The notes under the pieces were generated by a model. It made no database searches. It was not told the DNA's origin and saw only the letters and a list, made by a program, of their open reading frames with translations. A stretch of 64,000 bases of DNA, taken from the NCBI GenBank assembly GCA_016874735.1, contig VGTI01000003.1, positions 124,001 to 188,000 of the forward strand, read 5' to 3'. This DNA is from Deltaproteobacteria bacterium (lineage in GTDB: Bacteria; Bdellovibrionota_B; Oligoflexia; Oligoflexales; CAIYRB01). This document shows positions 1-7,957 of this stretch, piece after piece. The position numbers were made by a program, and so were the translations under genes. Position 1 is the stretch's first letter. The number at the start of each line of letters is the position of its first letter.

Positions 1-1
1 T

Positions 2-991
2 GATGCCGCCCGGAATATTGCATTTGGTAATCCAGGTCTAATCTTAGCGGGTGGAGTTGAATGTCTGAGCGATGTCCCAATTGTTTACTCACGCGAAGCT
101 CGCAAGTTCTTGGTCGCACTCAACAAAGCGCGGACATCGGCATCCAAAATCAACCTTTTAAGAAACTTCAGCGCTAAAGCTTGGTTACCCAAGCCACCCA
201 GTTTGTCTGAACCACTGACCGGGTTCACAATGGGTGAACATGCAGAAATGATGGCGAAAATAAATTTTATTAGCAAAGAAGACCAAGACGCCTTCGCCGT
301 CGAGTCGCATAAAAAAGCCGCCTTGGCGCAAGAAATAGGTCACTTCACTAACGAAGTACTGCCCACATGGCCTGCCCCTAAGTACAGCGCCTGTATAGAT
401 AAAGACAACATGGTGCGTGCCGACACCTCTGTTGAGGCCTTAAAGGGTCTGAAACCGGCCTTTGACAAACGCTATGGCACCATCACCGCTGGAAACGCCT
501 CTCCACTCACCGATGGTGCGGCGGTTACCCTCGTTGCAGATGAAGGAAGGGCGAAAAGCCTTGGGCTCAAAGCAAAAGCTCGGATCAAAGACGTCGTATT
601 TGTCGGTGTCGATCCCTACGAGCAGTTGCTCATCGGGCCCGCAATATCGATACCCTTGATACTAAAGAAGAACGGCCTCACTCTGAGTGACATAGATCGA
701 TTTGAAATTCATGAGGCTTTTGCTGCTCAAGTTCTCAGTTGCACGAGATCGATAGAATCAGCGGCATTTATGGAGAAACACTTTGGCACGAAACCTCTTG
801 GGCCGTTTCCCATGGATCGAGTCAATGTCAATGGGGGGGCCATCGCCATTGGTCATCCATTTGGCGCGACGGGATCGCGACTTGTCACCACACTCTCAAA
901 TGAACTGATCCGCAGTGACAAGAATCTTGGTCTCATTGCCATTTGTGCCGCCGGCGGGATGTCTGGTGCCATGTTGATTGAGCGTATTTGA
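2..991 (+). CDS. fadA: Acetyl-CoA acyltransferase (thiolase), 5' end cut by window edge
   Basis: The frame is open from base 2, well upstream of the first internal start codon, so the gene begins outside the window. It encodes the last part of a thiolase, which cleaves 3-ketoacyl-CoA to acetyl-CoA and a shortened acyl-CoA in beta-oxidation. Visible family motifs are GGVECLSDVP near the left edge, the His motif HEAFAAQ, the glycine-rich GGAIAIGHPFGATGSR, and the C-terminal CAAGGMSGAM with the second active-site Cys. The nucleophilic Cys lies upstream and cannot be seen. fadB follows 21 bases later, so the two subunits of the trifunctional complex are co-transcribed. The long form and the segment around HFGTKPLGPFPMDR resemble FadI more than FadA, so the symbol is approximate. 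Confidence 0.88.
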   Translation, partial: DAARNIAFGNPGLILAGGVECLSDVPIVYSREARKFLVALNKARTSASKINLLRNFSAKAWLPKPPSLSEPLTGFTMGEHAEMMAKINFISKEDQDAFAVESHKKAALAQEIGHFTNEVLPTWPAPKYSACIDKDNMVRADTSVEALKGLKPAFDKRYGTITAGNASPLTDGAAVTLVADEGRAKSLGLKAKARIKDVVFVGVDPYEQLLIGPAISIPLILKKNGLTLSDIDRFEIHEAFAAQVLSCTRSIESAAFMEKHFGTKPLGPFPMDRVNVNGGAIAIGHPFGATGSRLVTTLSNELIRSDKNLGLIAICAAGGMSGAMLIERI

Positions 992-1012
992 CTACTGAAG
1001 GAGACTTACATC

Positions 1013-3172
1013 ATGAGCGATTTTTGGCAAATTGAGCGAGAAGTCGGTAACGTCGCAGTAGTCGTACTCGACACCAAGGGTAAAGATGTAAACGTTCTTT
1101 CAGAGCAAGTCCTTCGAGATTTCAACGATGTCTTGGAGAAGCTTGAAAAAGACGCTTCCTTAGCCGGCGTGGTTATAACGAGTGGCAAAAAGGACTTCAT
1201 CGTTGGCGCCGATATAACTGAAATAAGCGGCTTGGAGTCATCTGAACTTGCGGCTGAGGCATCCCGGCAGATGCAGGCCATCCTCCAAAAAATGGCTGAT
1301 CTCAAGGTTCCAACGGTGGCAGCAATTCATGGTCAGGCGCTGGGTGGAGGATTAGAACTTGCACTTGCATGTGACTGGCGTATCGCTACTACTGACCCTC
1401 GGACTAAGTTGGCACTTCCAGAAATTCAGCTGGGTTTGATCCCTGGTGGGGGTGGTACGCAAAGATTGCCACGTTTGATTGGGATCCAGGCGGCACTGGA
1501 TATGATCCTGACAGGCAAAAGAGTTGCCGGAAAAAAGGCAGAAAAAATGGGTCTTGTCGATGCGGCAGTACCCAGCCAGATACTACGGGAAGTAGCTATA
1601 AAATATGCGGTAAAGCCGCGCGATACACAAAACAACCTGCCACAACTTAAACCAGGCTCTTTGGCGAGCGATCTACCTAAGTGGGCGACCGAAGGCAACT
1701 TACTAGGACGCAAGTTGATCTATAAAAAAGCCAAGGAAATGGTCCAAAGCAAAACGCATGGACACTACCCTGCTTCGTTCAAGGCACTCGAGGCTGTATT
1801 TGACGGATTTGAGCTTTCACTCGCCGAGGGCCTCGAACTCGAAGCAGACCTTTTTGGTCAGTTAGTTTTAACGCGAGAGAGTCAGAGTTTAGTGCATCTA
1901 TTTCATGCAACTACTTCGCTTAAAAAACATCGCTATAAGGACGCTGGTCGTGAGCGCTTTGGGGAAAGTCAGGTCCGAAGTTTAGGAGTGATGGGCGCAG
2001 GCTTCATGGGGGCTGGCATTGCCACGGTGGCCATCGAAAGAGGAATCCGCGTTAACCTTTCGGACCCTAATAAAGATGCGGTCGGTAGAGCACTTAAACA
2101 TGCCCGCGACTATTTCCAAAAAAAGGCCGATCGTCGTCGATTAAAATCATTTGAGGTCGGCCAGAAACTTGGTCACTTATCCCCAGATGTGTCTCCTGTA
2201 GGATTTAAGACTAACGACATAATCATCGAGGCCGTTTTCGAGGATCTTCGCTTAAAGCAAAAATTACTTAAACAAGTTGAGGAATCAGCCGGAGATAACT
2301 TCATCTTTGCTAGTAATACCTCAGCTCTTCCCATCGCAAAAATCGCAGCGGAATCCAAGCGTCCAGACCGAGTCATTGGTATGCATTTCTTTTCTCCGGT
2401 CGAAAAAATGCCGTTACTTGAGGTAGTGGTCACAGATAAGACCGCTGATTGGGTTATCGCTCGAACGGCTGAACTTGGCCAAGAGATGGGAAAACAAGTC
2501 ATTATCGTCAAAGATGGACCCGGGTTCTACACCACTAGGACTTTATCCTTCTTACTAAATGAGGGTTGCCTCATGTTAGAGGAGGGAGCCTCAATAGAAG
2601 CTATCGATACGGCAATGATCAAGTTTGGATTTCCAGTTGGGCCCATCGCGCTCATTGATGAGGTTGGCATCGATGTCGGCACTCATGTGTTGGAAACAAT
2701 CTCTGGGGCATTTCCCAGTCGCCTTATTGCTCCTAAATCACTCACAGCTATTGCCGATAGTGGCCGACTAGGACGTAAAAACAACAAAGGCTTTTATATT
2801 TATGAGAACGGGAAGAAAAAAGAGCCAGATCATACGGTTCTGGAGCTAATCCCGCCCCCAGCTAATTCAGAAAAAATGAGCGCTGATGACATTGTAGAGC
2901 GCTGTCTACTCGTCTTCGTTAACGAGTCTATTCGATGTTTAGAGGACGGTATCCTAACAAGTCCTTACGACGGGGACGTAGGCGCGGTATTTGGACTGGG
3001 ATTTCCTCCTTTCTGGGGAGGGCCTTTTAAGTTTGCAGATCATATTGGTGCCGACACTTTAATCAAGCGACTTAGGAAGCTTGAAGATCGTCATGGTGCG
3101 CGCTTTAAACCCGCTGAGCTGTTGATCAAGCAGGCTTCAGCCGGCCAGCGGTTTTTCCCAGAAGAAGCTTAA
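1013..3172 (+). CDS. fadB: Fatty acid oxidation complex alpha subunit (enoyl-CoA hydratase / 3-hydroxyacyl-CoA dehydrogenase)
   Basis: A 719-residue two-domain enzyme, the usual length for FadB/FadJ. The N-terminal crotonase half carries GGGLELALACDWRIA and GGGGTQRLPR, which form the oxyanion hole and supply the catalytic glutamates. The middle holds the NAD-binding VMGAGFMGAGIA at about residue 325, followed by the dehydrogenase motif GMHFFSPVEKMPLLEVV with the catalytic His. It hydrates enoyl-CoA and oxidises 3-hydroxyacyl-CoA; the thiolase made by the gene just upstream completes the cycle. The ATG at 1013 is preceded by GAAGGAGA at a good distance. A hairpin plus T-run lies just after the stop. 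FadB versus FadJ cannot be decided here. Confidence 0.93.
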   Translation: MSDFWQIEREVGNVAVVVLDTKGKDVNVLSEQVLRDFNDVLEKLEKDASLAGVVITSGKKDFIVGADITEISGLESSELAAEASRQMQAILQKMADLKVPTVAAIHGQALGGGLELALACDWRIATTDPRTKLALPEIQLGLIPGGGGTQRLPRLIGIQAALDMILTGKRVAGKKAEKMGLVDAAVPSQILREVAIKYAVKPRDTQNNLPQLKPGSLASDLPKWATEGNLLGRKLIYKKAKEMVQSKTHGHYPASFKALEAVFDGFELSLAEGLELEADLFGQLVLTRESQSLVHLFHATTSLKKHRYKDAGRERFGESQVRSLGVMGAGFMGAGIATVAIERGIRVNLSDPNKDAVGRALKHARDYFQKKADRRRLKSFEVGQKLGHLSPDVSPVGFKTNDIIIEAVFEDLRLKQKLLKQVEESAGDNFIFASNTSALPIAKIAAESKRPDRVIGMHFFSPVEKMPLLEVVVTDKTADWVIARTAELGQEMGKQVIIVKDGPGFYTTRTLSFLLNEGCLMLEEGASIEAIDTAMIKFGFPVGPIALIDEVGIDVGTHVLETISGAFPSRLIAPKSLTAIADSGRLGRKNNKGFYIYENGKKKEPDHTVLELIPPPANSEKMSADDIVERCLLVFVNESIRCLEDGILTSPYDGDVGAVFGLGFPPFWGGPFKFADHIGADTLIKRLRKLEDRHGARFKPAELLIKQASAGQRFFPEEA

Positions 3173-3199
3173 GCAAACTCGGATGACTCACATAAGGGG

Positions 3200-3237
3200 G
3201 GTAGGCCGTCAAATTACTGCCTGCCGCCGTTTTTTTT
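3200..3237 (+). terminator. Probable Rho-independent terminator after fadB
   Basis: GGTAGGC at 3200-3206 can pair with GCCTGCC at 3219-3225 (seven pairs, one G-U) around a 12-base loop. Four bases later comes a run of eight T at 3230-3237. It lies 27 bases after the fadB stop and overlaps the 3' end of the convergent PAP2 gene. The four-base gap between stem and T-run weakens the call. Confidence 0.5.
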
Positions 3238-3772
3238 GTAGGATTTGGAAGACAAAAACGACAACTGTCGCCACCAATGCACCAACCAAATACCCGCCGA
3301 CCACATCTCCGGGAAAATGGACTCCCAGGTACACCCGGCTAAGTCCGACAAGCAATGTTAAACCGAGTGCTATTGCAGCAGTCGACCTCGACAACATGAA
3401 AGTCAAAACGGTAGTGACGGCCATTCCATTAGCGGCATGATTTGATGGGAATCCATAGTCACCGCCACAATACTCGGGGACTAGATGAATTTCCGTCAAT
3501 TGCTTACACGGACGCATGCGGCTGAAAGCTGGTTTCAATATCTGATAGGTTATCGAGTCTGTTAAAGCTAGCGCTATCAACAATACCAGCAGCACTGTAT
3601 TCATCCGACTCTTAAACTTGAGAAACAAGGCGATAGCAGCTAGGACACCTATCACTAGCCAGAGATACTTATCCGAGACAACGGACATGATTCGGTCGAG
3701 CGCAGGCGAGGCCCAACCAATGTTGATAAAACGGAATAGGCTTTCGTCGAAAGCCAGAGCGACTCGCCACAT
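3209..3772 (-). CDS. PAP2-superfamily membrane phosphatase
   Basis: A 187-residue integral membrane protein with the complete PAP2 acid-phosphatase signature: K80-x6-R87-P88, then PSNH at 109-112 (the usual PSGH with N for G), then SRVYLGVHFPGD near 148-159 with the Arg, His and Asp of the active site. Several hydrophobic helices surround these motifs. Family members dephosphorylate lipid phosphates such as undecaprenyl diphosphate or phosphatidic acid on the outer face of the inner membrane; which substrate applies here is not visible. The ATG at 3772 is preceded by GGGAG six bases upstream. The gene converges on fadB. Another PAP2 substrate, such as a lipid A phosphate, is equally possible. 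Confidence 0.85.
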   Translation of the reverse strand: MWRVALAFDESLFRFINIGWASPALDRIMSVVSDKYLWLVIGVLAAIALFLKFKSRMNTVLLVLLIALALTDSITYQILKPAFSRMRPCKQLTEIHLVPEYCGGDYGFPSNHAANGMAVTTVLTFMLSRSTAAIALGLTLLVGLSRVYLGVHFPGDVVGGYLVGALVATVVVFVFQILQKKRRQAVI

Positions 3773-3821
3773 TAATGGCTCCCAAGCATAGTGTACTCAA
3801 GCATACCGACAGCTAGGCCAG

Positions 3822-4250
3822 CTAGAAAGAGTAATCTCCGACCGGTGAGAACACCTTTTGGAAGAATTCCTGCCTTAGCGGCTCGTCTACGCGCTCGACA
3901 GGCAATGACCCCTGGGCAAAATCAAGCCTCGGACTTGCCAGACGTCCCATAACCCTAACTTTCTTGAATATTAACGGTGGTCTTGCGACTTTTTCAATTT
4001 TGCTTGGAGCAGTGAATTCTGGCTTTGCCTTAACAACCTCCCCAGATGCCATTGGGGGGTTCTTCTTAGTTGGACTCAGAAGCCGGTAGCTCCTCTGATT
4101 GCTCGTGACACTCTGGCCCTTGAGTTGGGCAAGGTCCATGGACCGAGGGGTTTCGCTCTTGGTCCTTGTTGTAACCCAATAGAGACACTGACCGACTGAA
4201 GCGATCACGACAAAAAGACCAAAGGTTACGACTAGTAATCGCGCTTTCAT
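3822..4250 (-). CDS. Hypothetical membrane-anchored protein, 142 aa
   Basis: I do not recognise this protein. Residues 4-26 form one hydrophobic segment (LLVVTFGLFVVIASVG) after a short basic N-terminus, so it is probably a signal anchor with the rest in the periplasm. The remainder is rich in Lys, Pro and Ser up to about residue 95 and ends in an amphipathic, mixed-charge tail. There are no catalytic motifs and no lipobox. It lies 49 bases upstream of the PAP2 start on the same strand, so the two may be co-transcribed. A GGGGG stretch sits before the ATG. The frame is long and has a coherent N-terminal anchor, which supports it being real. Confidence 0.55.
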   Translation of the reverse strand: MKARLLVVTFGLFVVIASVGQCLYWVTTRTKSETPRSMDLAQLKGQSVTSNQRSYRLLSPTKKNPPMASGEVVKAKPEFTAPSKIEKVARPPLIFKKVRVMGRLASPRLDFAQGSLPVERVDEPLRQEFFQKVFSPVGDYSF

Positions 4251-4302
4251 GGAACCCCCAACCGGGAAGCGATGCCGCTTTGTCTAGTTGTCGGTTGGTT
4301 CC
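4251..4302. repeat. Inverted repeat in the divergent intergenic region
   Basis: GGAACC-CCC-AACCG at 4251-4264 is complementary to CGGTTGGTTCC at 4292-4302, apart from a three-base bulge. It lies immediately upstream of the minus-strand gene ending at 3822 and would form a stem-loop in its leader. It could be an operator or an RNA hairpin; no protein that binds it is evident. Confidence 0.35.
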
Positions 4303-4382
4303 TATCAAAACTTAAGGGGTGGCTAAAATTGTCCGATAGACCGCTAGCGCGGCTAGGCGCTTTTTAGGTAGCAAGGTAGAAC

Positions 4383-5990
4383 ATGCAAAGTGCCGTCTTG
4401 ATCGTCGAGCGTGGACCTGAAGCTGGCAAACGAATTGCTCTGGCTCAGTTCCCCGTCACCATCGGACGGGACTCCACGAATACAATCGTCATCGACGACA
4501 GTGAAGTATCCCGGTTTCACCTGCGGATCAAACGTCGCGGTCGGCTTTATATCTGTGAAGATCTCGAGTCACGAAACGGTACTTACATCAACGGTGACCG
4601 GGTGCTAAACTCCATCCTCCAGAACAACGATAAGCTTCTCGCTGGTTCTACGGAGTTCCAATTTGTAACTTCGGAACCACACATTCAATTGACCAGCGCT
4701 ATCGTCGCGTTTGACATGATTGTAGCGGAAGACCTTGGAATAAAGGGGCCAATTGAAATTGGCAAGGCTGAGTCCAATAAAAAGTTCATGCCTCAACGGC
4801 TGAATCAACTCGCCGTCATTAACCAATCAACTTCCGACGCTATAGCTATAAAAGAAATTTATGATTTGTACAGCAACATATTGGTGATCAATCACTTTGA
4901 GGAAGCCAGTAAAGCATTACTTAAATCTATCTCTAAGATCATGCCATCGGCCACAAAAATGGCGCTGTTTATGTGGAGCCCAGCAAGCCGCCAACTCATA
5001 CCGATTGCAGCTAAACAGTCCAAGCGTAAAAAGGAGTCTTTTTTACTCAGCCAAAGAGCTTTCGATGATGTTATCGCCAGAAAACAGGGCATCATCGTTC
5101 CTCTTGACGCGGCAACTGATCGGCAGACGTCGGTGTGCCAGCAAATTGTTTTACCAATGGTTCACCATGACGATCCTATATGTCTCATTCACATAGAAGC
5201 GGCCAGTAGAAGTGACAATCACGTCTTAATGAGGGAAATAGAACTCGCACAGGCACTAATTAGTCGTTGTGCGCCTTCATTTGAAAATCTCCTACTACGA
5301 AGAGAATTGGACGCGTGGATGGTAGGGATGATTGAGACAATGGTCGCCTCCATTGAGGCCAAAGACACCTATACTCACGGGCACTCTGAGCGCGTAAGCC
5401 GCTACTCGATGGCGATTGCCGATGAGTTAAAGCTGAATCGCGAAATCAAACGGCTGCTTCTAATAAGCGCCCTATGCCATGATATTGGCAAAATTGGCAT
5501 TCCTGACGCGATTCTCAAGAAGGCTTCCATGTTAAGCGCAGAAGAATATGAGGAGATGAAACTTCATCCAGAAATCGGTTCGGACATCGTAAGCCACATG
5601 CCAAACGCCCAGCGCTTCATATCTGGCGTGAGGCATCATCATGAAAAATGGGACGGTACCGGATACCCCGATGGGCTCATCGGAGAGGATATTCCTTTTT
5701 TTGGAAGAATTGTCGGAATTGCAGATGCTTTTGATGCGATGGTTTCGGGGCGGGCATATTCTGGTTTCATGGATCAATCAGATGCAATAGCCCGAATTCA
5801 GGAGGAAAAAGACCTCTTTGATCCTGAAATCCTAAAGGCCATGATCAGAGCCCACGATAGCGGTATCTTGACCCTTAAAACGAGCACCGCGAGCAATGCC
5901 ATCAGTGATCCCTCCGGTAAGAAAATAAAAAACAACACCCCAAGTCACTCCGAGAGGCTCACCACTCCCCCTAAAAGCAAACGTAGGTAG
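4383..5990 (+). CDS. FHA-domain HD-GYP protein (probable c-di-GMP phosphodiesterase)
   Basis: A 535-residue cytoplasmic signalling protein. Residues 1-95 are a forkhead-associated domain with GRD at 28, the SRFH segment and SRNGTYING near 64-72, which binds phosphothreonine. Residues ~145-300 look like a degenerate GAF-type sensor. Residues ~310-500 are an HD-GYP domain with HGHSERVSRYS, CHDIGKIG (metal-binding HD near 366), LHPEIG and HHEKWDGTGYP. The HD and GYP motifs are intact, so hydrolysis of cyclic-di-GMP is likely. The tail is basic and Ser/Pro-rich. The ExbB-like gene follows about 80 bases downstream on the same strand, apparently with its own promoter. No membrane segment is seen. 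Confidence 0.88.
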   Translation: MQSAVLIVERGPEAGKRIALAQFPVTIGRDSTNTIVIDDSEVSRFHLRIKRRGRLYICEDLESRNGTYINGDRVLNSILQNNDKLLAGSTEFQFVTSEPHIQLTSAIVAFDMIVAEDLGIKGPIEIGKAESNKKFMPQRLNQLAVINQSTSDAIAIKEIYDLYSNILVINHFEEASKALLKSISKIMPSATKMALFMWSPASRQLIPIAAKQSKRKKESFLLSQRAFDDVIARKQGIIVPLDAATDRQTSVCQQIVLPMVHHDDPICLIHIEAASRSDNHVLMREIELAQALISRCAPSFENLLLRRELDAWMVGMIETMVASIEAKDTYTHGHSERVSRYSMAIADELKLNREIKRLLLISALCHDIGKIGIPDAILKKASMLSAEEYEEMKLHPEIGSDIVSHMPNAQRFISGVRHHHEKWDGTGYPDGLIGEDIPFFGRIVGIADAFDAMVSGRAYSGFMDQSDAIARIQEEKDLFDPEILKAMIRAHDSGILTLKTSTASNAISDPSGKKIKNNTPSHSERLTTPPKSKRR

Positions 5991-6016
5991 TCTTCACCCG
6001 TTCAAATGGTGACTTT

Positions 6017-6045
6017 TTGGGTATTCTGCCTGAATAAGTTACAAT
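6017..6045 (+). promoter_or_regulatory. Possible sigma-70-type promoter for the ExbB/ExbD/AgmX genes
   Basis: TTGGGT at 6017-6022 and TACAAT at 6040-6045 are separated by 17 bases and lie 25 bases before the ExbB-like ATG. The -35 element has two mismatches to TTGACA and the -10 element one to TATAAT. Confidence 0.4.
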
Positions 6046-6070
6046 ATAGAAAACTAATAGGAGCTATCGC

Positions 6071-6883
6071 ATGTGGACTGAGGTCGCTCGCAGCTTCCAG
6101 CTCGGAAACGGCTACATCCTCTCAATGCTAATCATTGGCTTCATCGCTCTCGTCATCTTCTTTGAGCGCGTGATCATGATTCAAGGCGTTTACAACATCA
6201 ATTTTGGCAAGTTCCTGAATAACCTGCGCAAGATGGTTCTCGCTGAAGACTTAAATCGAGCAATTAGTCTGTGTCGCAACACTTCCTCTACTTCACTACC
6301 CAAAATAGCATGTAAGGCGTTAGAGGCGGCTGATAGCGATCCTACGCGAGTCAGAGGGGCAATTGAGGAAGAGGCCCTCGACTTTCTTCCAGCAATTGAA
6401 CGTAGGATAGGAGCTTTACCAGCCTTAACGCTGATAATCATGCTTATCGGCATACTTGGAACCATCGACTCACTTTGGACAGCATTTCAGTCAGTCGACG
6501 TGCTCGATACAGCCAAAAAACAAGCGACAATAGCTCAAGGCATAGCTAGCTCGTTATCACCGACGGCCCTAGGCTTACTGTTCGGGATGCTGATGCTCGC
6601 TGGGTATTACTTTCTGAAGGGGATCGCTCTTAACTTGACCGAGGAGATGCACCATGGCGTGACGGTACTTTTCAATCTGTTGGCACCACGTGATACGGTT
6701 TCCTATATCCCAATCCCGGATTCCGGTGATGCCAGTGGAGGCATTCATAGTCCCAGTTCGATTCAAGCACCAATTGAACAAAAATCAAATACCACGCAAG
6801 TAGCAGCGCCAGCCAACAAAAATGAAGAGAACTTCGATGACGCTTCTATCGAAGACATCAAGGATGAAGAGGAGATCATCTGA
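6071..6883 (+). CDS. MotA/TolQ/ExbB-family inner-membrane protein
   Basis: A 270-residue protein with three membrane segments at about 15-38, 117-141 and 157-184, and the ExbB/TolQ core arrangement. TM2 contains GILGTIDSLWTAF, with Thr131 at the conserved GT position. TM3 contains GIASSLSPTALGL, with Thr165 at the conserved TA position. Compared by eye with E. coli ExbB (GIAEALLATAIGL), the TM3 glutamate is replaced by Ser160, while Asp133 sits in TM2 where Trp/Gly is usual. The C-terminal tail from 215 is acidic and disordered. Family members form a pentamer around ExbD and use proton flow; whether this one conducts is doubtful. The ATG has AGGAG upstream. Two ExbD-like genes and an AgmX gene follow with overlaps. 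Confidence 0.85.
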   Translation: MWTEVARSFQLGNGYILSMLIIGFIALVIFFERVIMIQGVYNINFGKFLNNLRKMVLAEDLNRAISLCRNTSSTSLPKIACKALEAADSDPTRVRGAIEEEALDFLPAIERRIGALPALTLIIMLIGILGTIDSLWTAFQSVDVLDTAKKQATIAQGIASSLSPTALGLLFGMLMLAGYYFLKGIALNLTEEMHHGVTVLFNLLAPRDTVSYIPIPDSGDASGGIHSPSSIQAPIEQKSNTTQVAAPANKNEENFDDASIEDIKDEEEII

Positions 6884-7391
6884 CGAACAGTGGCTCTTTA
6901 GAGCGCTGGGCATCAGTTTCTTCGCTTTGTTCGTAATAATAACTGCCAGCCTGCGAGTAGTCACACTATCCGCACGGTACGGCATCATACCTTTAGAGAT
7001 CCCTGTAGTTCAGAGCTATGTTCCCGACCCAAGGTTTCATAAGTTTGATGCATTCAACCGCGATAATATTACCAATAACACCGCCGCTCTCATTCTTACT
7101 TCTGAAGCATTTTATTTCGGCGATCTTTCATCTTTTTCAGTGGATTTCACTAGTTCTCAAAACAAATATTCCCTCCCCCATAAAGATGGGTTGCCGCAAA
7201 TTCAGAAACTAGTGAAGGAGATGAGTTTATGGGTTTCAAGGCGATCTAAAAACTCGAATATTCCTTTGAGTCCAGTTCTCGTAATGATTCCTTCTGGTGA
7301 TATTCCAATGCCGATTCTTATCGAAGTCGTTGCAGTACTTCGATCCTCATCTTTATTTGGGCGCGTGATTCTAAGTAGTGGAATGAGTTGA
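6864..7391 (+). CDS. ExbD/TolR-like protein, first copy
   Basis: 175 residues with one N-terminal membrane helix (about 11-31) and a periplasmic domain ending in PVLVMIPSGDIPMPILIEVV and a final beta-strand. That pattern is typical of the ExbD/TolR C-terminal domain. The ATG at 6864 is chosen because it overlaps the 3' end of the preceding gene; an in-frame ATG at 6822 would add 14 residues and has no better ribosome-binding site. The membrane helix contains no acidic residue, whereas E. coli ExbD has the essential Asp25 there. The gene overlaps the next one (TGATG). Sequence similarity to canonical ExbD is weak, so the family call rests on topology, the C-terminal motif and gene order. Confidence 0.68.
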   Translation: MKRRSSDEQWLFRALGISFFALFVIITASLRVVTLSARYGIIPLEIPVVQSYVPDPRFHKFDAFNRDNITNNTAALILTSEAFYFGDLSSFSVDFTSSQNKYSLPHKDGLPQIQKLVKEMSLWVSRRSKNSNIPLSPVLVMIPSGDIPMPILIEVVAVLRSSSLFGRVILSSGMS

Positions 7392-7957
7392 TGACTTCAC
7401 AATTGGGCTCCCACAACCACTGGTCAAGCCGTTATGTCGCCCTTTCACAGCGACTAAAGCAACCCCTTTGGTGGTTTCCATATCCGTGTCTGTTAGTCTT
7501 TGGACTGCAACTTATTTTGACTGCGCACATTCTATTTTCTACAAACCCGCGGTTAGGGCATCCCGCTGAACCGGTCCGTTACCCTTCTAGTCCGAGTCGA
7601 GACTCGTCAGTATGGATGAGTGTTACTACTCGCGAAAAAAACACGGTTGTCACGACAAACGATCGTAAGGTTTTTAAATGGTCCGCATCTTCGCGGTCGA
7701 TGGATGGACTCAAAGATTTCATCTTTTATTTGCGCCGAAGGATGGTCGAGGAAATTCAAACTGCTGCTTTAGTTCAAAGAGCGTTGCGCTCACAGACAAG
7801 GGTAGTGATCGCTGCTGACCAGACTCTGAAGTATAGTCACATTAAGCCCATCATCCATGCTCTAGCACAGGCTGGTATCAGCAACTATGCGTTCGAAACC
7901 CTAAATCCCGTGGTAGCGCGCTCCGAGGATCATCAACTCGATGGGGCAGCACAATGA
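7391..7957 (+). CDS. ExbD/TolR-like protein, second copy
   Basis: 188 residues with one membrane helix at about 29-50 (YPCLLVFGLQLILTAHILFS) and a periplasmic domain whose end, KYSHIKPIIHALAQAGISNY, matches the terminal helix of ExbD/TolR. ATG 7391 overlaps the previous stop. A TTG three bases earlier is in frame but less likely. Like its neighbour, it has no Asp or Glu in the membrane helix. The two ExbD-like proteins differ strongly from each other, so they are not a recent duplication. Paired ExbD genes between ExbB and AgmX genes are common in deltaproteobacteria; the missing acidic residue is not what I would expect. Confidence 0.6.
   Translation: MTSQLGSHNHWSSRYVALSQRLKQPLWWFPYPCLLVFGLQLILTAHILFSTNPRLGHPAEPVRYPSSPSRDSSVWMSVTTREKNTVVTTNDRKVFKWSASSRSMDGLKDFIFYLRRRMVEEIQTAALVQRALRSQTRVVIAADQTLKYSHIKPIIHALAQAGISNYAFETLNPVVARSEDHQLDGAAQ

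Noticed and set aside
3183-3440. 85-codon plus-strand frame after fadB
   Set aside because: It runs antisense over the PAP2 active-site motifs and through the fadB terminator.
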